The notes under the pieces: model-generated
The model's input: only the letters and a program-made list of their open reading frames with translations
Database searches by the model: none
What the model was told of the DNA's origin: nothing
Assembly: GCA_964526045.1 (NCBI GenBank)
Contig: CAZGIF010000002.1
Span: 62,001-126,000, forward strand
Source: CAZGIF01 sp964526045
Lineage (GTDB): Bacteria; Patescibacteriota; Gracilibacteria; Absconditabacterales; Absconditicoccaceae
DNA length: 64,000 nucleotides
Reading direction: 5' to 3'
Part shown: positions 20,607 to 31,865 of the stretch, piece after piece
How the letters are laid out: each line of letters starts with the position of its first letter
Position numbering within the stretch: position 1 is the first letter of the stretch
Position numbers and translations under genes: made by a program

Positions 20607-21077
20607 ATGGTAGCACGTTCTTTTGTACAAGATGTTAAAAAACAAGATTTAGATCCTTTGAGACAACGTATTGATGTTATAGATTCGCAGATTTTTGATA
20701 TTTGTGTTTGCGCTTTGTCCGGTCAAAAAAAGAAAATTCCCTCTCAGGTATGAGATGTTACTATTGAAGATGAAACACTTCAGTTGTTGGTGCAAGATGC
20801 TTTGGTACAAATTACATATCTTATATGAATAGATCTTGGTAGTATTGATGTTTTGATGCAACTATTATCCCAAAGAGTTTTGGTTGTGCAAGATATTTAT
20901 GCAATCAAAAAAAAACTTCGTATGCCTATTGTTCAGCAAAACAGATGGCAAGAGATTCAACAAACTATACAAAAAAAAGCAATCTGACACGGTGTCGATC
21001 CAGAAATAATCGTGTGAGTTTGGGAAGAAATTCATAGAATGTCTTGTGACATACAAACCCATTTGTCGTCTCTTTAG
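20607..21077 (+). CDS. Chorismate mutase, AroQ class
   Basis: 156 aa. Converts chorismate to prephenate. DLDPLRQRIDVIDSQIFDIC is a typical first AroQ helix. The second part, LLSQRVLVVQDIYAIKKKL, then NRWQEIQQTIQKKAIGHGVDPEIIVGVWEEIHRMS, matches helices H1 end, H2 and H3 with the catalytic Arg/Lys-type residues. Between them, residues about 35-80 form an insertion that makes the protein longer than the usual 90-100 aa. First structural gene of the operon, 34 bp before the prephenate-using fusion, so the step order fits. Confidence 0.75.
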
Positions 21078-21111
21078 TTTTTGTTTTTTTGTTTTATTTT
21101 TTATTTAACGT

Positions 21112-22851
21112 ATGATTCTTGATCTAATCGATCATCCATCTCAATCTTCGTTGCCTCTTGCTCCTAGGGTACTTGTGCTATGAGCTGGGTCTTTCGGTTG
21201 ATTGGTGGTGCAACTGTTACATGTCCATGCTCCTAATTGTGAGGTGCATGTGTGTGAGTGGTCAACATATGACTCTGATAGTGCATACCGAGAATGAGTA
21301 AAAAAGCACGTAGGTGCTTGTGACATAATCGTCGATTGTACTTCTTTGAATTGATATGTTCAAAGGTGATCTCAATTGTTGGATATTTGTGCATGACTTT
21401 CAGACGATACGTATCGTCTTGTGGTTTTTATTCCTTCTTTTCAATCTTCGATTGCTGATATGGTGTCTTCTCACACATGTCCAAACGTATCTGCTACTGC
21501 AGTTATATGTTTGCATCCAATGTGGTGACCAATCGCGTTTGCTAGATTACAAACACATCAAAGATCTCATTTACAAACAATTATAACGTATTTTGTTTGA
21601 TCGAGCGATATGTGGTGATGGTGTTTGCGTCTTATGGATATGTTTTCTGAAGTAGAATGATTGCCGTATACTACTGATTATACAGCTTCTCAACATGACC
21701 GTATTGTTGCTAGCTCTCAATGATTGGTGTATGTGATATGACAATATCTTGATACATCAGGATTTTTGAAAGAACACTGACGTACATTTGAAGCATTTGC
21801 TGAATATATAGACAAGAATATGTCTATCATACAAACATTTGTCTCCCAAGATTTTTGTATAAATTTGAGGAATTCTCTCTCAACATATCTTACATCACAC
21901 ACAATACGTACTCGAAAAGATGTTCATGATTTGTTCGGTGCTTTGGATGCAGAATATACACAATGACAACATCCAATACCCGTTGCGTATTATACACGTA
22001 TCAAACAATGATTATTTTTGTGAGAAGGTGCATTGACGTTGTTATATCAAGGACAGCAGTGAAGTTTTTCATCATATGTTGCTGATGATTTGTGTACTTT
22101 GGATACACGTGTGCATGTGATGTGAAAATCAAGTTATCAAGATGTTCGAGAAGCAATCAATGAAACAACTTTTGCGTTGCTTCCTATAGAAAACTCTCAC
22201 GTTTGATCAATACAAGATACTGTTAATTTTTTTGTTCAGTATCCATATATGATTCGTGGGCAAATTATAGAACAAACGTCACATGCATTGTTGGCAACCC
22301 ATACAGATGAAAAACTCATTCATACAGTATATTCTCAAGCGGAGGTTTTGGCTCAGTGTCGTAATTATTGTGCAAGATACAATATCAAGCAAATAGCTCG
22401 ATCTGATACAGCTGCAGCTGCTGGGTATGTTGCTTCGCTTCAAGATCCTTGATGTGCTGCTATTGCTCCCATGCAAGCTGCGACACTTCATAATTTGCAT
22501 ATTCTCAAACAAAACATACAAAACCATGCTACAAACACCACAAGATATGTTATAGTTGCACATCCTGATACGATACTTCCTCACATATTTTGATCTCCAG
22601 AGCAATCACATATTGCAATGTTGGTGCATATGTCACATACGCCGTGATCTCTTCATGCTTGTTTGTGAGTGTTTGTACAAAATCATATTAATTTGACGAA
22701 TATTGTTGCTGTCGCTTCTGCTGCTGATCCATATAGTTATATATTTTGGTTAGAGTGATCTATGCAAGAAGCTACGAACAAAGATATTTCTACATTATAT
22801 CAACAACTTGCACCTTATGTTCAAGAAGTTCGTCATGTTGGTCAGTTTTAA
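21112..22851 (+). CDS. tyrA/pheA: Prephenate dehydrogenase-prephenate dehydratase fusion (TyrA-PheA)
   Basis: 579 aa. Residues about 17-270 are a TyrA-like NAD(P) domain: VLVLGAGSFGGLVVQLL, DIIVDCTSLNGYV, and HPMWGP (usual HPMFGP). Residues about 305-500 are a PheA catalytic domain: LLYQGQQGSFSSYVADDL, LLPIENSHVGSIQDTV, SDTAAAAGYVA, AAIAPMQAATLHNLHIL and NTTRYVIVA. Residues about 505-575 form an ACT domain (HTPGSLHACLGVF, NLTNIV). It therefore turns prephenate into both hydroxyphenylpyruvate and phenylpyruvate. The ACT ESRP motif that binds Phe is replaced by VAVAS, suggesting loss of feedback inhibition. Many glycines are TGA. Confidence 0.88.
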
Positions 22852-22865
22852 ATTTTTTTTGTACA

Positions 22866-24071
22866 ATGTCCAAAAATATACTTATTAATGGAATGAGAGC
22901 TGTTTGAAAATCTAGTGTATCTCAAGCGCTAGCACATAAATTATGATATGATTTTTATGATCTAGATCACTATATCCAAAAAAAAGTCTGACAGGTGTTG
23001 TTTGACTATATTCAAAATGTCGGTTGGGATGTGTTTAGAGATATGGAATATCTATGTTGTCGTGAATTGCTGTCTTTGCCATGAAATAAGGTTGTCGCAT
23101 TGGGGTGAGGAACGATGGAATTTGAACGTAATCGTCGTCTTTTGTTGTCTCAAAATCATTGCATAATTTTGCTTGATGCTCCTTTGGATATCTTGTTGTC
23201 TCGTGTGCAAAAAGACCAGTCTACCGAACAAACAAAGAGAAATGCATTGACAGATACATCAGTAGAAAATGAGTATACTACAATCTATAATCGCAGAATA
23301 GCATTATACAAAACATATGCTGACTTTGTCGTTATCAATACATGAGAAATGGACACTGTTGTAGAAGAATGCGCAACATACGCACGTCAGTGAACTATTT
23401 GTATACCTATTATGCATTTTGAACCTGTCTATATTGCAGATATCTATGATCGCATTCGTGATGATATTCGTATCAAATATATAGAATTGAGAAGTGATGC
23501 TCTCAAAAGTACCACAGATATGCAACTTGTCTACGATGCAATTGAGACGTGTCCGAGACAGTGTATTGTTACCAATAGAAATAGTTTAGAATGATGATGA
23601 TTTGTTGGAACGATAGAACAATCGTTGGCACGAGCTCAAGCAGCTTCTTTGGCTGGTGCTCAGTATGTTGATATTGAATTGTCGCTGTTGTCTCAACACC
23701 ATGTGGAATGACTGAGTCGTATTGAGGCGCAACGTGTTATGTCTTTTCATGACTTTGCAGATATGCCGTCATTGCTTGATTTACAATCCACAGTAGATAA
23801 GATGGTTGAGTATTGATGAAATATAGCTAAAATAGCATGTATGGCAACCAAAGAATCAGACAAAGAAATTATATACGAACTGCAAGTATATATACAAAAA
23901 ACATACCCTGACATGGAGTACGTATTGATTGCGATGGGTGCATTGTGACAAGAAACCAGAGTTGTTGTTCCTCTTCGTGGGTCATTGTTAACATTTGCAA
24001 GTTTGGATGCATCGTCTGCTCCCTGACAAATGTCTGTACATGATGTATACAAATCATTAAGAAACATATAA
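22866..24071 (+). CDS. aroK/aroD: Shikimate kinase-3-dehydroquinate dehydratase (type I) fusion
   Basis: 401 aa, 14 bp after TyrA-PheA. Residues 1-165 are shikimate kinase: NGMRAVGKSSVSQALAHKLG (Walker A, with TGA at 22905 coding its glycine), YDLDHYI (shikimate-binding Asp) and ALGGGTMEF. Residues 180-401 are a type I DHQ dehydratase: YIELRSDAL, YVDIEL, MSFHDF (catalytic His), GNIAKIACMA (Schiff-base Lys) and RGSLLTFASLDASSAPGQM. The two activities are not consecutive (steps 3 and 5), and AroE, step 4, is the next gene. AroK-AroD order in one chain is uncommon in bacteria. Confidence 0.9.
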
Positions 24072-24090
24072 TTTATTTTGTTATAAACCT

Positions 24091-25131
24091 ATGGCAACTA
24101 GAGAAGTATTTTTGCAACGTATGAAGTCGTTGACATTACAAAATATTCAAAAAGCCGCAGATCGCTTTGCTGTCTCTCATGAGATAACAACACGTATGTG
24201 TGATCTGATACGTGATGCGGGTCAGTATTGTTTTTTGGTGTGATGATGACAAGTATCATGAAGTTTGAGTCCTTTTATGCATACGTACAATGCCGTTAAA
24301 CAGAACCTTGATTTTGGGTATATGTTGCGAGATATGGACCAGTTTGATGGAAGTATACAAGAAGTAATGGATATGCGGAAACAAGATAGTATGTTTTTGG
24401 GCGGAAATATTACAATGCCATATAAACTTGATGTGTATGAATATATGTTGTCTCATGCGTTATGTGATGATGAGGCGTATCGTGCATTGGCAGTCAATAC
24501 TGTCGTCGCAAGAACACAGGATATGATTGGCTACAATACTGATATTATGTGAATTGTTCGTCCAATACAACATACATTTGCTTCCAAAAAACAGGACGTT
24601 CCAGAGCATGCAGTGATTTTGGGAGCATGAGGAGCTGCCAAAGCAGCTGTGGTTGCTTGCCTCAAACTGTGAATGAAACATATCTGTATTGCAAATAGAA
24701 CGACTGATGAGGCTGATCTTATTATAAAACATATGCGTCATTTTATTGAAGAAGATGTTGTTTTTGAAAGTATTGAGTATAATGTTACAAAAAATCCTCT
24801 TATCTTGAAAAAATATCTTACATCTCCAAGTATTGTTATAAGTTCGCTTCCGTTTGGTTTTAAACCGTCGTTGCCCCAAAGCTCTATGAGCTTTGACGTG
24901 ATTGATGCTTGTTATGATAATATAATAGCTGTATTTGACCTTGTATATGATATCAATGCTTCGTATACACCATTGACAAAGTACATAACACAAAAATATC
25001 CTGACATACATGTATGTACAGGTCAGCAAATGGTCGTTCATCAAGCAAAATATGGTTTTGAAATGCGAAATCTGTGATCAGATTTTGATACCAAGGAATT
25101 GGAGGATCTCTTCCAAAAAGCGTCAGATTAA
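24091..25131 (+). CDS. aroE: Shikimate dehydrogenase
   Basis: 346 aa. Reduces 3-dehydroshikimate to shikimate. SGSLSPFMHTYNAV binds shikimate, GGNITMPYK contains the catalytic Lys, and VNTVV and GYNTDIMG precede the NADP fold AVILGAGGAAKAAVVACL. IANRT follows the second strand, and VFDLVYD and GQQMVVHQA complete the family pattern. An N-terminal extension of about 45 residues without a recognised domain makes it longer than typical AroE (about 270 aa). 19 bp downstream of AroK-AroD. Confidence 0.92.
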
Positions 25132-25161
25132 ATCTTTTTTTATTATATTATATATATTAGT

Positions 25162-25956
25162 ATGAATCAATGAAAATCTATTAGAATGAAACGTTTGTGC
25201 AATGAACAAACACAAAAAATGATCATTATCCCTATGGATCATGGATTGACAGATGGGCCAGTTGGATGATTAGAGTCTCCTGCTTATATTTGTCAACAAT
25301 TGTTAGAATGATGAGCGGATGCTGTTTTGTGACATACGTGAATACTACGTCATGGATATACTCATGTTGTCTGATCTGGTCGTATGTGAAATATTTTGCA
25401 ATTGGCGTGAATAAGTTGAGTAACAGAAGCTAGACATAGAAAACAATGTGTTCATTCTGTAGAGGATGCAGTTCGTATGTGATGTGATGCAGTATCGTAT
25501 CATATCAATCTTGGCAATGAATTTGAATATGAAATGATACGTGATTTTGGTCGTGTATGTAATGATGCATATATGCGAGGAATGCCAGTATTGGCTATGG
25601 TATACGCTCGTGGACCGTTGGTAGAAGAAAAATGAGTCAAAGATGTTGCACATAGTGCACGTTTTGCAGCAGAAATGTGAGCTGATATTGTCAAAGTTCC
25701 ATATACATGAGATATTGAATCTATGAAAACTGTTGTTGCTTGATGTCCAATTCCGGTTGTTATCTCTGGATGAAGTTCTTTGTCTGATGAAGAAACGTTA
25801 CACATGATTCATTGAGCTATGGCGTCTGGGTGTATGTGATTGAGTATGGGACGTAATATTTTTGGGAAGCAAGACCCTGCCCAATTTTTGAAAGCTGTAA
25901 CTGCAATTGTTCATGATGATGCAACAGTACAAGAAGCTATGACATTGTTGAAATAA
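25162..25956 (+). CDS. Archaeal-type 2-amino-3,7-dideoxy-D-threo-hept-6-ulosonate (ADH) synthase
   Basis: 264 aa, class I aldolase of the FbaB/LsrF/ADHS group. IIIPMDHGLTDGPVGGLES is the N-terminal signature (DHG), and DIVKVPYTGD carries the Schiff-base lysine. VVISGGSS and GLSMGRNIFG bind the phosphate. In methanogens (MJ0400 type) the enzyme condenses 6-deoxy-5-ketofructose 1-phosphate with L-aspartate semialdehyde. Family membership is seen directly; the ADHS assignment rests on the next gene (DHQ synthase II), the neighbouring aspartokinase and Asd genes, and the absence of a DAHP synthase. LsrF-type aldolase is the alternative. Confidence 0.82.
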
Positions 25957-25979
25957 TATTTATTACATTACAACTACTA

Positions 25980-26993
25980 ATGCACAACACACAAAAACGT
26001 TTTTGGTTTTTTGCTTCGACATACAACAAAGCTGCAATCACAAAAGCTATAGAGGCGTGAGCTCATGCTATCGTTACTGACCAAAAATCTATCGCTGACA
26101 AGATCTCTGATTTGGCTACGATTGATGTTATTGCTCCAGAATGAGGGAGTCGTGTCTTGGATAAAGATGTTCGTCGTATTACTATCACCAAAAAAGAAGA
26201 TGAAGACACTGTTGTTGCACTTGGATGAACGATACCAACAATAATTATGAATAAAGATCGAACGATTATTCCCCTTGAGAATCTTTTGTCAAAAACAACC
26301 AATCTGATACAAACTGTCACAACTGCAGAACAAGCGAAACTTGCCCTCACTACTATGGAAAAATGAGCTGATGGTATTTGTTTGATGACTGATGATATTG
26401 AACAAATTATCCAAACATGATGAGTATTTCGTGAAGCGACTCAGCTAACAATGAAGTTGCAAAAAGCAACAATTGTTGCCAAAAAAAACGTCTGAATGGC
26501 TGACCGTTGTTGTATAGATACGTGTAGTGTATTGGAACCATGAGTTGGTATGTTGGCTTGAAACAGTAGTAGCTGAATGTTGTTGGTGTATAACGAGAAT
26601 GTTGCGTCTCCGTATTGTGACCCAAGACCATTTAGAGTCAATGCGTGAGCAGTGCATGCGTATATTGCGTGTCCCAACAACAAAACGAAATACATGTGAG
26701 AGTTACGTAGTTGAGATGAAGTTTTGGTTGTTGATCCTGAGTGACATGCACATGCTGTCACCGTTGGTAGAAATAAAATAGAAAAAAGACCAATGATGAT
26801 GATCACATTTGCAATAGAATGAGTAGAGTATACTCATATTTTGCAAAATGCTGAAACAATACGTTTGACTCGTCCTGATGGAAGTCCGATTTCAATAACC
26901 CATCTTGCTATAGGAGAGGAAGTTATGTGATACGTAGAAACAGCGTGAAGACACTTTGGTGTCCAAGTCTCAGAAACTATAACAGAAAAATAG
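25980..26993 (+). CDS. Archaeal-type 3-dehydroquinate synthase II
   Basis: 337 aa. The pattern is that of MJ1249-type DHQ synthase II, unrelated to AroB: VGMADRCCIDTCSVLEPGVG, MLAGNSSSGMLLV, FRVNAGAVHAYI, KTKYMGELRSGDEVLVVD, VGRNKIEKRPMM and a C-terminal sheet. Nearly all glycines in these motifs are TGA codons, so the gene is adapted to code 25 and not a recent import. It oxidatively deaminates and cyclises ADH to 3-dehydroquinate with NAD+. 23 bp after the ADH synthase gene, the same pairing as in archaea. Confidence 0.92.
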
Positions 26994-27019
26994 TCAGATT
27001 TTTTAATTTTTTTGGATGT

Positions 27020-28351
27020 ATGAAAGATATTGTTGTGCACAAATTTGGTGGTGCTATCATGTGATCTCTTGAGATGAAAGAGCTTGCTCGCCAAAGAATA
27101 CAACAAACAGTAGATGAGTGACGTATGCCTGTTGTTGTGATTTCTGCTTTGGAGTGAGTGACGGATATGTTGGAAGATTTGTATGGAGCTGCTGCAAATC
27201 GCACCTGGGATGTGTCGCGATCTCAAGTTTTGGATCGTATCCATGCACTTCATACGGCGCATGCAGATGGTTTATTGCAAAATGCATCTTCTGTTTGATC
27301 TTCTTTGCAAGATATTACAGATAGTCTTGCTCAAAATTGTGGTTTTTTGGAACAGTATGGTGAAACAAATTTTGTAAAAGATGCGATCATTGCTGCATGA
27401 GAAAAATATTCTCTTGTGTTGTTTGCCTCATACATAAGACAACATACTATGTCTGTATATGATACAACAGGAGCTGATCTATGAATACTGACTGATAGTG
27501 TTTATAATGATGCAACAATTAACAATGCATGTGCTGATAGTATTATGCAAACTGTTGCTGATGTTGCACAAGACATCGTTCTTGTTACATGATTTGATGG
27601 AAAAGATGCTCAATGAAGAATCACAACACTTTGAAGATGATGAAGTGACACGTCTGCGTGTTTTTTGGCATCTGCTCTCCATGCACATACAATTATACTT
27701 CGAAAAAACGTTGATGGCGTGATGAGTTCTGATCCACGTATAGTTGAACATGCTCATACTATTTCTCATTTGAGTTATGAGGAAGCAGAGGAGTCTGGTA
27801 AGGTTGTTTGTACAAAAGCCGTCGCATATCTCAGACGTTGAATGTTACGTATGGATGTTGCCAATATTTTTGATCCTCGTCGTTGTACGATTGTATCACA
27901 TGATACGCCACCAGCTTCCAAAGCAAAACTACTGTCATATACAAAAGACTGTCTGTTGCTCAAAATTCACAGTAGTCGTATGACATCAGCATGATATTTG
28001 GCTCGTATTTCTGCTATGTTTGCAGAGTATGGTATCAATATGTTGTTGATAAGAAATGGGCGTGATGTGATGTATATTGTGGTAGCTGGCTGACACCCTC
28101 TCCAAGAGACGTTGTTGTCTACTCTCAAAAAACAAAACTCTGTAGATGTACAATCTTGTATGATGATCAATATAATATGAGATTTGGATTGGGATGTTGC
28201 TCGTGATATTAATGATGAACTTCGTGCATATGAACATGAAATTGGATTTGGGGTTTTTCCTCATAGTCACTGTGTTCGTTTGGAATTGCTCGTGCCACAA
28301 CATACATTTCCTCATCTTATTCAAAAACTACACGATACATTTGTTGTATAA
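27020..28351 (+). CDS. lysC: Aspartokinase
   Basis: 443 aa. VHKFGGAIMGS is the N-terminal kinase motif, VTGFDGKDAQG and TTLGRGGSDTSACFLASAL are the family signatures, and KNVDGVMSSDPRIV binds aspartate. C-terminal ACT domains begin near residue 300 (LLLKIHSSRMTSAGYLARIS, then GINMLLI). It phosphorylates aspartate. In most bacteria this serves lysine, threonine and methionine; here it sits in an aromatic operon beside ADH synthase, which needs aspartate semialdehyde, so that is the likely use. Start ATG 27020 preferred over the out-of-frame ATG 27016. Confidence 0.92.
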
Positions 28352-28373
28352 TTTTATTTTTTGAAAGGTATCT

Positions 28374-29360
28374 ATGCGTTGTGTTATAGTATGAGCTACG
28401 TGAGCGGTATGACAAGAAATGCTTTCTGTCTTGGCTACCAAAAAGATTGTATTACAAACGCTTGATCTTGCGTGATCAGACCGTAGTGCATGAAAGGTAA
28501 TACAAACATATCTCTGACCAAAAACTGTCATTGCTTGTCAGTCGATAGATTTTTCCCATTATGATGTGGCATTATTTGCTGCTGGGTCTGATGTATCCAA
28601 AGAGTTCGTTCCACGTGCTATTGCGTCGTGATGTCGTGTGATCGATAATGCCTCGCTTTTTAGATATGACGAACATGTTCCACTTGTGGTTCCGTGTGTC
28701 AATAAATGATCCATCTGATCAGCTTCGCTTATTGCAAATCCAAATTGTACGACAGCCATTGCTGCAGTTGTTTTGTATCCAATTTACCAAAAATTTGGTA
28801 TCAAAACGTGTATTATGTCGACATATCAAGCCGCGAGCGGCGCAGGTGCTGCATGAGTAGAAGAGCTTGATGCTCAATTGTGTGCGTATCCTCAGACAAT
28901 AGATAAATATACAGTTTTTCCTCACGCTTTGGCGTGTAATGTGATTCCTCGTATTGATGCAGTACAAGAAAACGGATACACCAAAGAAGAAATGAAAGTT
29001 GTTTGGGAAATGAGAAAAATTTTTGCTGACCCCGATCTTGCTGTGTCTTGTACTGCAGTCAGAGTCCCAACGATGAGAGCCCACGCAGAGAGTATAACAA
29101 TTCAAACTACTACACCTATTGATGCTTCTGTTCTCCATGAAATACGGTCCAATAATCCACATGTCTTAGTTGTTGATGATCCATCGAAAGATATATATCC
29201 ATTGCCACGTACTGCACAATGAACATATCCTGTGCAAGTTGGAAGAATAAGACAAAGTCTTGTGTTTGGTGAGTATGGTGTTGATTTGTTTGTGTGTGGT
29301 GATCAGCTGTTGAGGTGAGCTGCGCTCAACGCAGTTGAGATTTTGGAAGAAATTATGTAG
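28374..29360 (+). CDS. asd: Aspartate-semialdehyde dehydrogenase
   Basis: 328 aa. IVGATGAVGQEML is the NADP-binding loop with TGA-coded glycines. ANPNCTTAIAAVVL holds the catalytic Cys. TYQAASGAGAAGVEEL and FPHALACNVIPRID follow, and VPTMRAHAESI contains the substrate Arg and base His. It reduces aspartyl phosphate to aspartate semialdehyde, the amino donor substrate of ADH synthase. The start is preceded by GAAAGG, one of the few SD-like sites here. 22 bp after lysC. Confidence 0.93.
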
Positions 29361-29373
29361 TTTTCTGTAATAT

Positions 29374-29401
29374 TTGACTTATTTTTATATATAGATATAA
29401 T
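29374..29401 (+). promoter_or_regulatory. Predicted promoter between asd and the 359-aa membrane gene
   Basis: TTGACT, 16 bp, then a perfect TATAAT, 31 bp before ATG 29433. It suggests that the following gene and aroA can be transcribed separately from the attenuated operon. Confidence 0.6.
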
Positions 29402-29432
29402 ATAAAAAATTATATTCTCAATTACTAATACT

Positions 29433-30512
29433 ATGTTGTATCCACAATCTTCCCACAAACAAAAAGAGCCAGACTATAATATGTTACAGTTGGAACTTAA
29501 TAACACTAACATTAATATTAAAAATGCTGTTATCTATTATACACAATTTCTTTCTGATCAACCTAATAGCGAAAAATCTTACGAACGTAGTCTTGATCAT
29601 TTGGAAAAAAAGTGCGGTTTAGTACTGACTGACAATCAGCGACGTGCTATATTACAAAGCATAGTAGAGAACCACAATTTATCAAAAGAAGAAAAGAGAT
29701 TTTGTAGGGATATCTTTAATAAAGCAGGACGAAAAAAAGAAAAAGGCTCAAAGAATCCATTGATAAGACATCTTAAAAATCCAACAACGTGATTATTAGA
29801 TTTTAAGTGACCACTTTTGAGAAAAGCAAAAGAAAAGTCACTTATTATTTCTCTTTATCTTACGTGAGCGTTAGAGTGAGTTTCTAATATTGCTTACAAA
29901 ATCGTATGAGATTTGTCTCACCATTGATTGTCTCTTTTGCAACTCAAAATTGACTCTTTGGATGCTACAGTCAAAAAGGCAAAAGATGTGCTTCATACTA
30001 TCAATGATACGACGTCATGAGTACTTGATTTTGGTCAATGGACTGCAGAGACTGTTCAAGAAATGCTAGGTCGGTTAGAGACTTATGTAGATGTCAAAGA
30101 CTATCAACAAAGTACTCAAGAAACTATAACAAATATCTGAGAAATTCGTTGATCAATGAAATCGTTGTTGCAAATCGTCGATTATAGTAAACGTCAATTG
30201 GAACAGAGTAAGACTTTTATAGAAAATACACATGAAGTCGTTGATTCGAGTATTTTTTTTCTTCAATGTTTGTGACTTACGTATGCAGTTTGGTGAATAG
30301 GTCGTTTGTATAAAAAGTCACTTATAGACAAAACTATTGATATAAAAGCGACGCATAGCGCTGTGGTAATTAGTCTATGTATGTATATAGTAAGTTCTTT
30401 GGTTGCTTCTCAGTTTGACTATTCTCCTGTTTTGCAGTATATACAAGAAACAATGTTAGATCCTTATATAGAAACTATTATACAAGATTTGCCTGAGTTG
30501 CCAAAACAATAA
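29433..30512 (+). CDS. Membrane protein of unknown function inside the aromatic cluster
   Basis: 359 aa. Residues 1-115 are soluble and helical (KKCGLVLTDNQRRAILQSIV). A weak hydrophobic segment lies near 145-155 and a long coiled-coil-like helix spans 165-265. Two membrane segments follow (FFLQCLGLTYAVWGIG, and ATHSAVVISLCMYIVSSLVA). No motif of amino-acid transport or biosynthesis is visible. Located between asd and aroA with its own predicted promoter. Function unknown; its genomic position does not by itself prove a role in aromatic metabolism. Confidence 0.65.
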
Positions 30513-30570
30513 TATCAACAATGCTTTGTGATCACTATTAGCTACATCATTTTACCATATTCTCTTCTCT

Positions 30571-31845
30571 ATGCTCTTACCATGATCAAAATCTCTTACC
30601 AATAGAAATCTTATCTTGGCTGCTTTGAGTCAAGGTATTACTACATTGAGTGGTGTGTTGTATAGTGATGATACTCATTATATGATGCAAGCTCTTCGTG
30701 ATTTGTGATATACTGTTGATGATGATAAAAATTGAACGGTAAGGGTTCATGGCTGATTAGATAAACTTCAACATCACGACTTAGATTCAACACTTACTCT
30801 ATTTTTGTGAAATTCTGGTACGTCGATGAGGTTTTTGACGTGATTTGTCTCACTGAGACATACCTGAGGTGTGACATTAACATGAACAGAGAGAATGCAA
30901 CAACGTCCGTTGGAAGATTTGCTAGACTGAATCAAACAACTTGGTGTTGATGTAGAGTCTCAGGACTGATTTCCTCCAATAACTATCAAAAGATGAATCA
31001 CAATCGATTATACCCAAGTCATATCTCTCAAATGAGATGTTTCTTCTCAATACTTTACTGCATTGTTGCAAATTGCACCGTGTTTACCTCATTGACTCAC
31101 TATCAATGTTATTGGCGAACTTGTGAGTAAACCGTACATTGCAATGACTATCAACGAGATGGCAAAGTTTGGCGTCACTGTTCAAAACAATGAGTATCGT
31201 TCTTTTGTTGTTCAATCGCAAGTGTATAGATCTGTTGATGGACATATAGAATGAGATGCTTCTGCTTTGTCGTACATTGCTTTGTGGGTACTTTTGCATG
31301 CAAGGAGTTTGACCATAAACAATATTTGATCTGACAGCTGTCAGGGTGATTATCTTTTTTTGGATATGTTGCTACCTTTTGGGTTGGAGTATATAAGTAA
31401 TGGTTCTACAACCAAGCTGATAGGGGAGTGATGGTCATATATCAAACAACTTGCATCCAAAGATCGCGTTGTAGACTTTGAATCTATGCCAGACGTGAGT
31501 TTGACGTATATGGTACTAGCACCTTTGCTTCCATGAACAACTACCTTGATATGATTACAAACACTTAATCTCAAAGAATCTGAAAGAATCGAAGCAATGG
31601 CAACAGAGCTTCGTAAACTATGAGTTGTTGTTGAAACAACTACAGACAGTATGATTATACAGCATTGTGATGCACGACCTCAATCGTGATCAAATATCAA
31701 GATAGAAACATACGATGATCATCGTATTGCTATGAGTTTTGGAATATTGAATACAATAGTAAACTGTATGGATATACAAGATCCTGACTGTGTTGCAAAA
31801 ACGTATCCGAAGTTTTGGGAGGATATAAGGATGTTGCTTGATTAG
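30571..31845 (+). CDS. aroA: 3-phosphoshikimate 1-carboxyvinyltransferase (EPSP synthase)
   Basis: 424 aa. MLLPGSKSLTNRNLILAALS contains the phosphate-binding Lys, and LGNSGTSMRFLTGF, LTGTERMQQRPLEDL, DVSSQYFTALLQ, LKESERIEAMATELRKLG and TYDDHRIAMSFG are all intact, so all the ligand residues of the family appear present. It joins PEP to shikimate 3-phosphate. The ATG used gives a very short N-terminus; a TTG at 30526 would add 15 residues. It converges with a minus-strand gene, 20 bp between stops. Confidence 0.93.
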
Positions 31846-31865
31846 TTTGTGTTTTTATAGTTTTT

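Noticed and set aside
24460..25044. 194-codon minus-strand ORF
   Set aside because: Opposite-strand shadow of aroE; composition is unlike protein and no motif is present.
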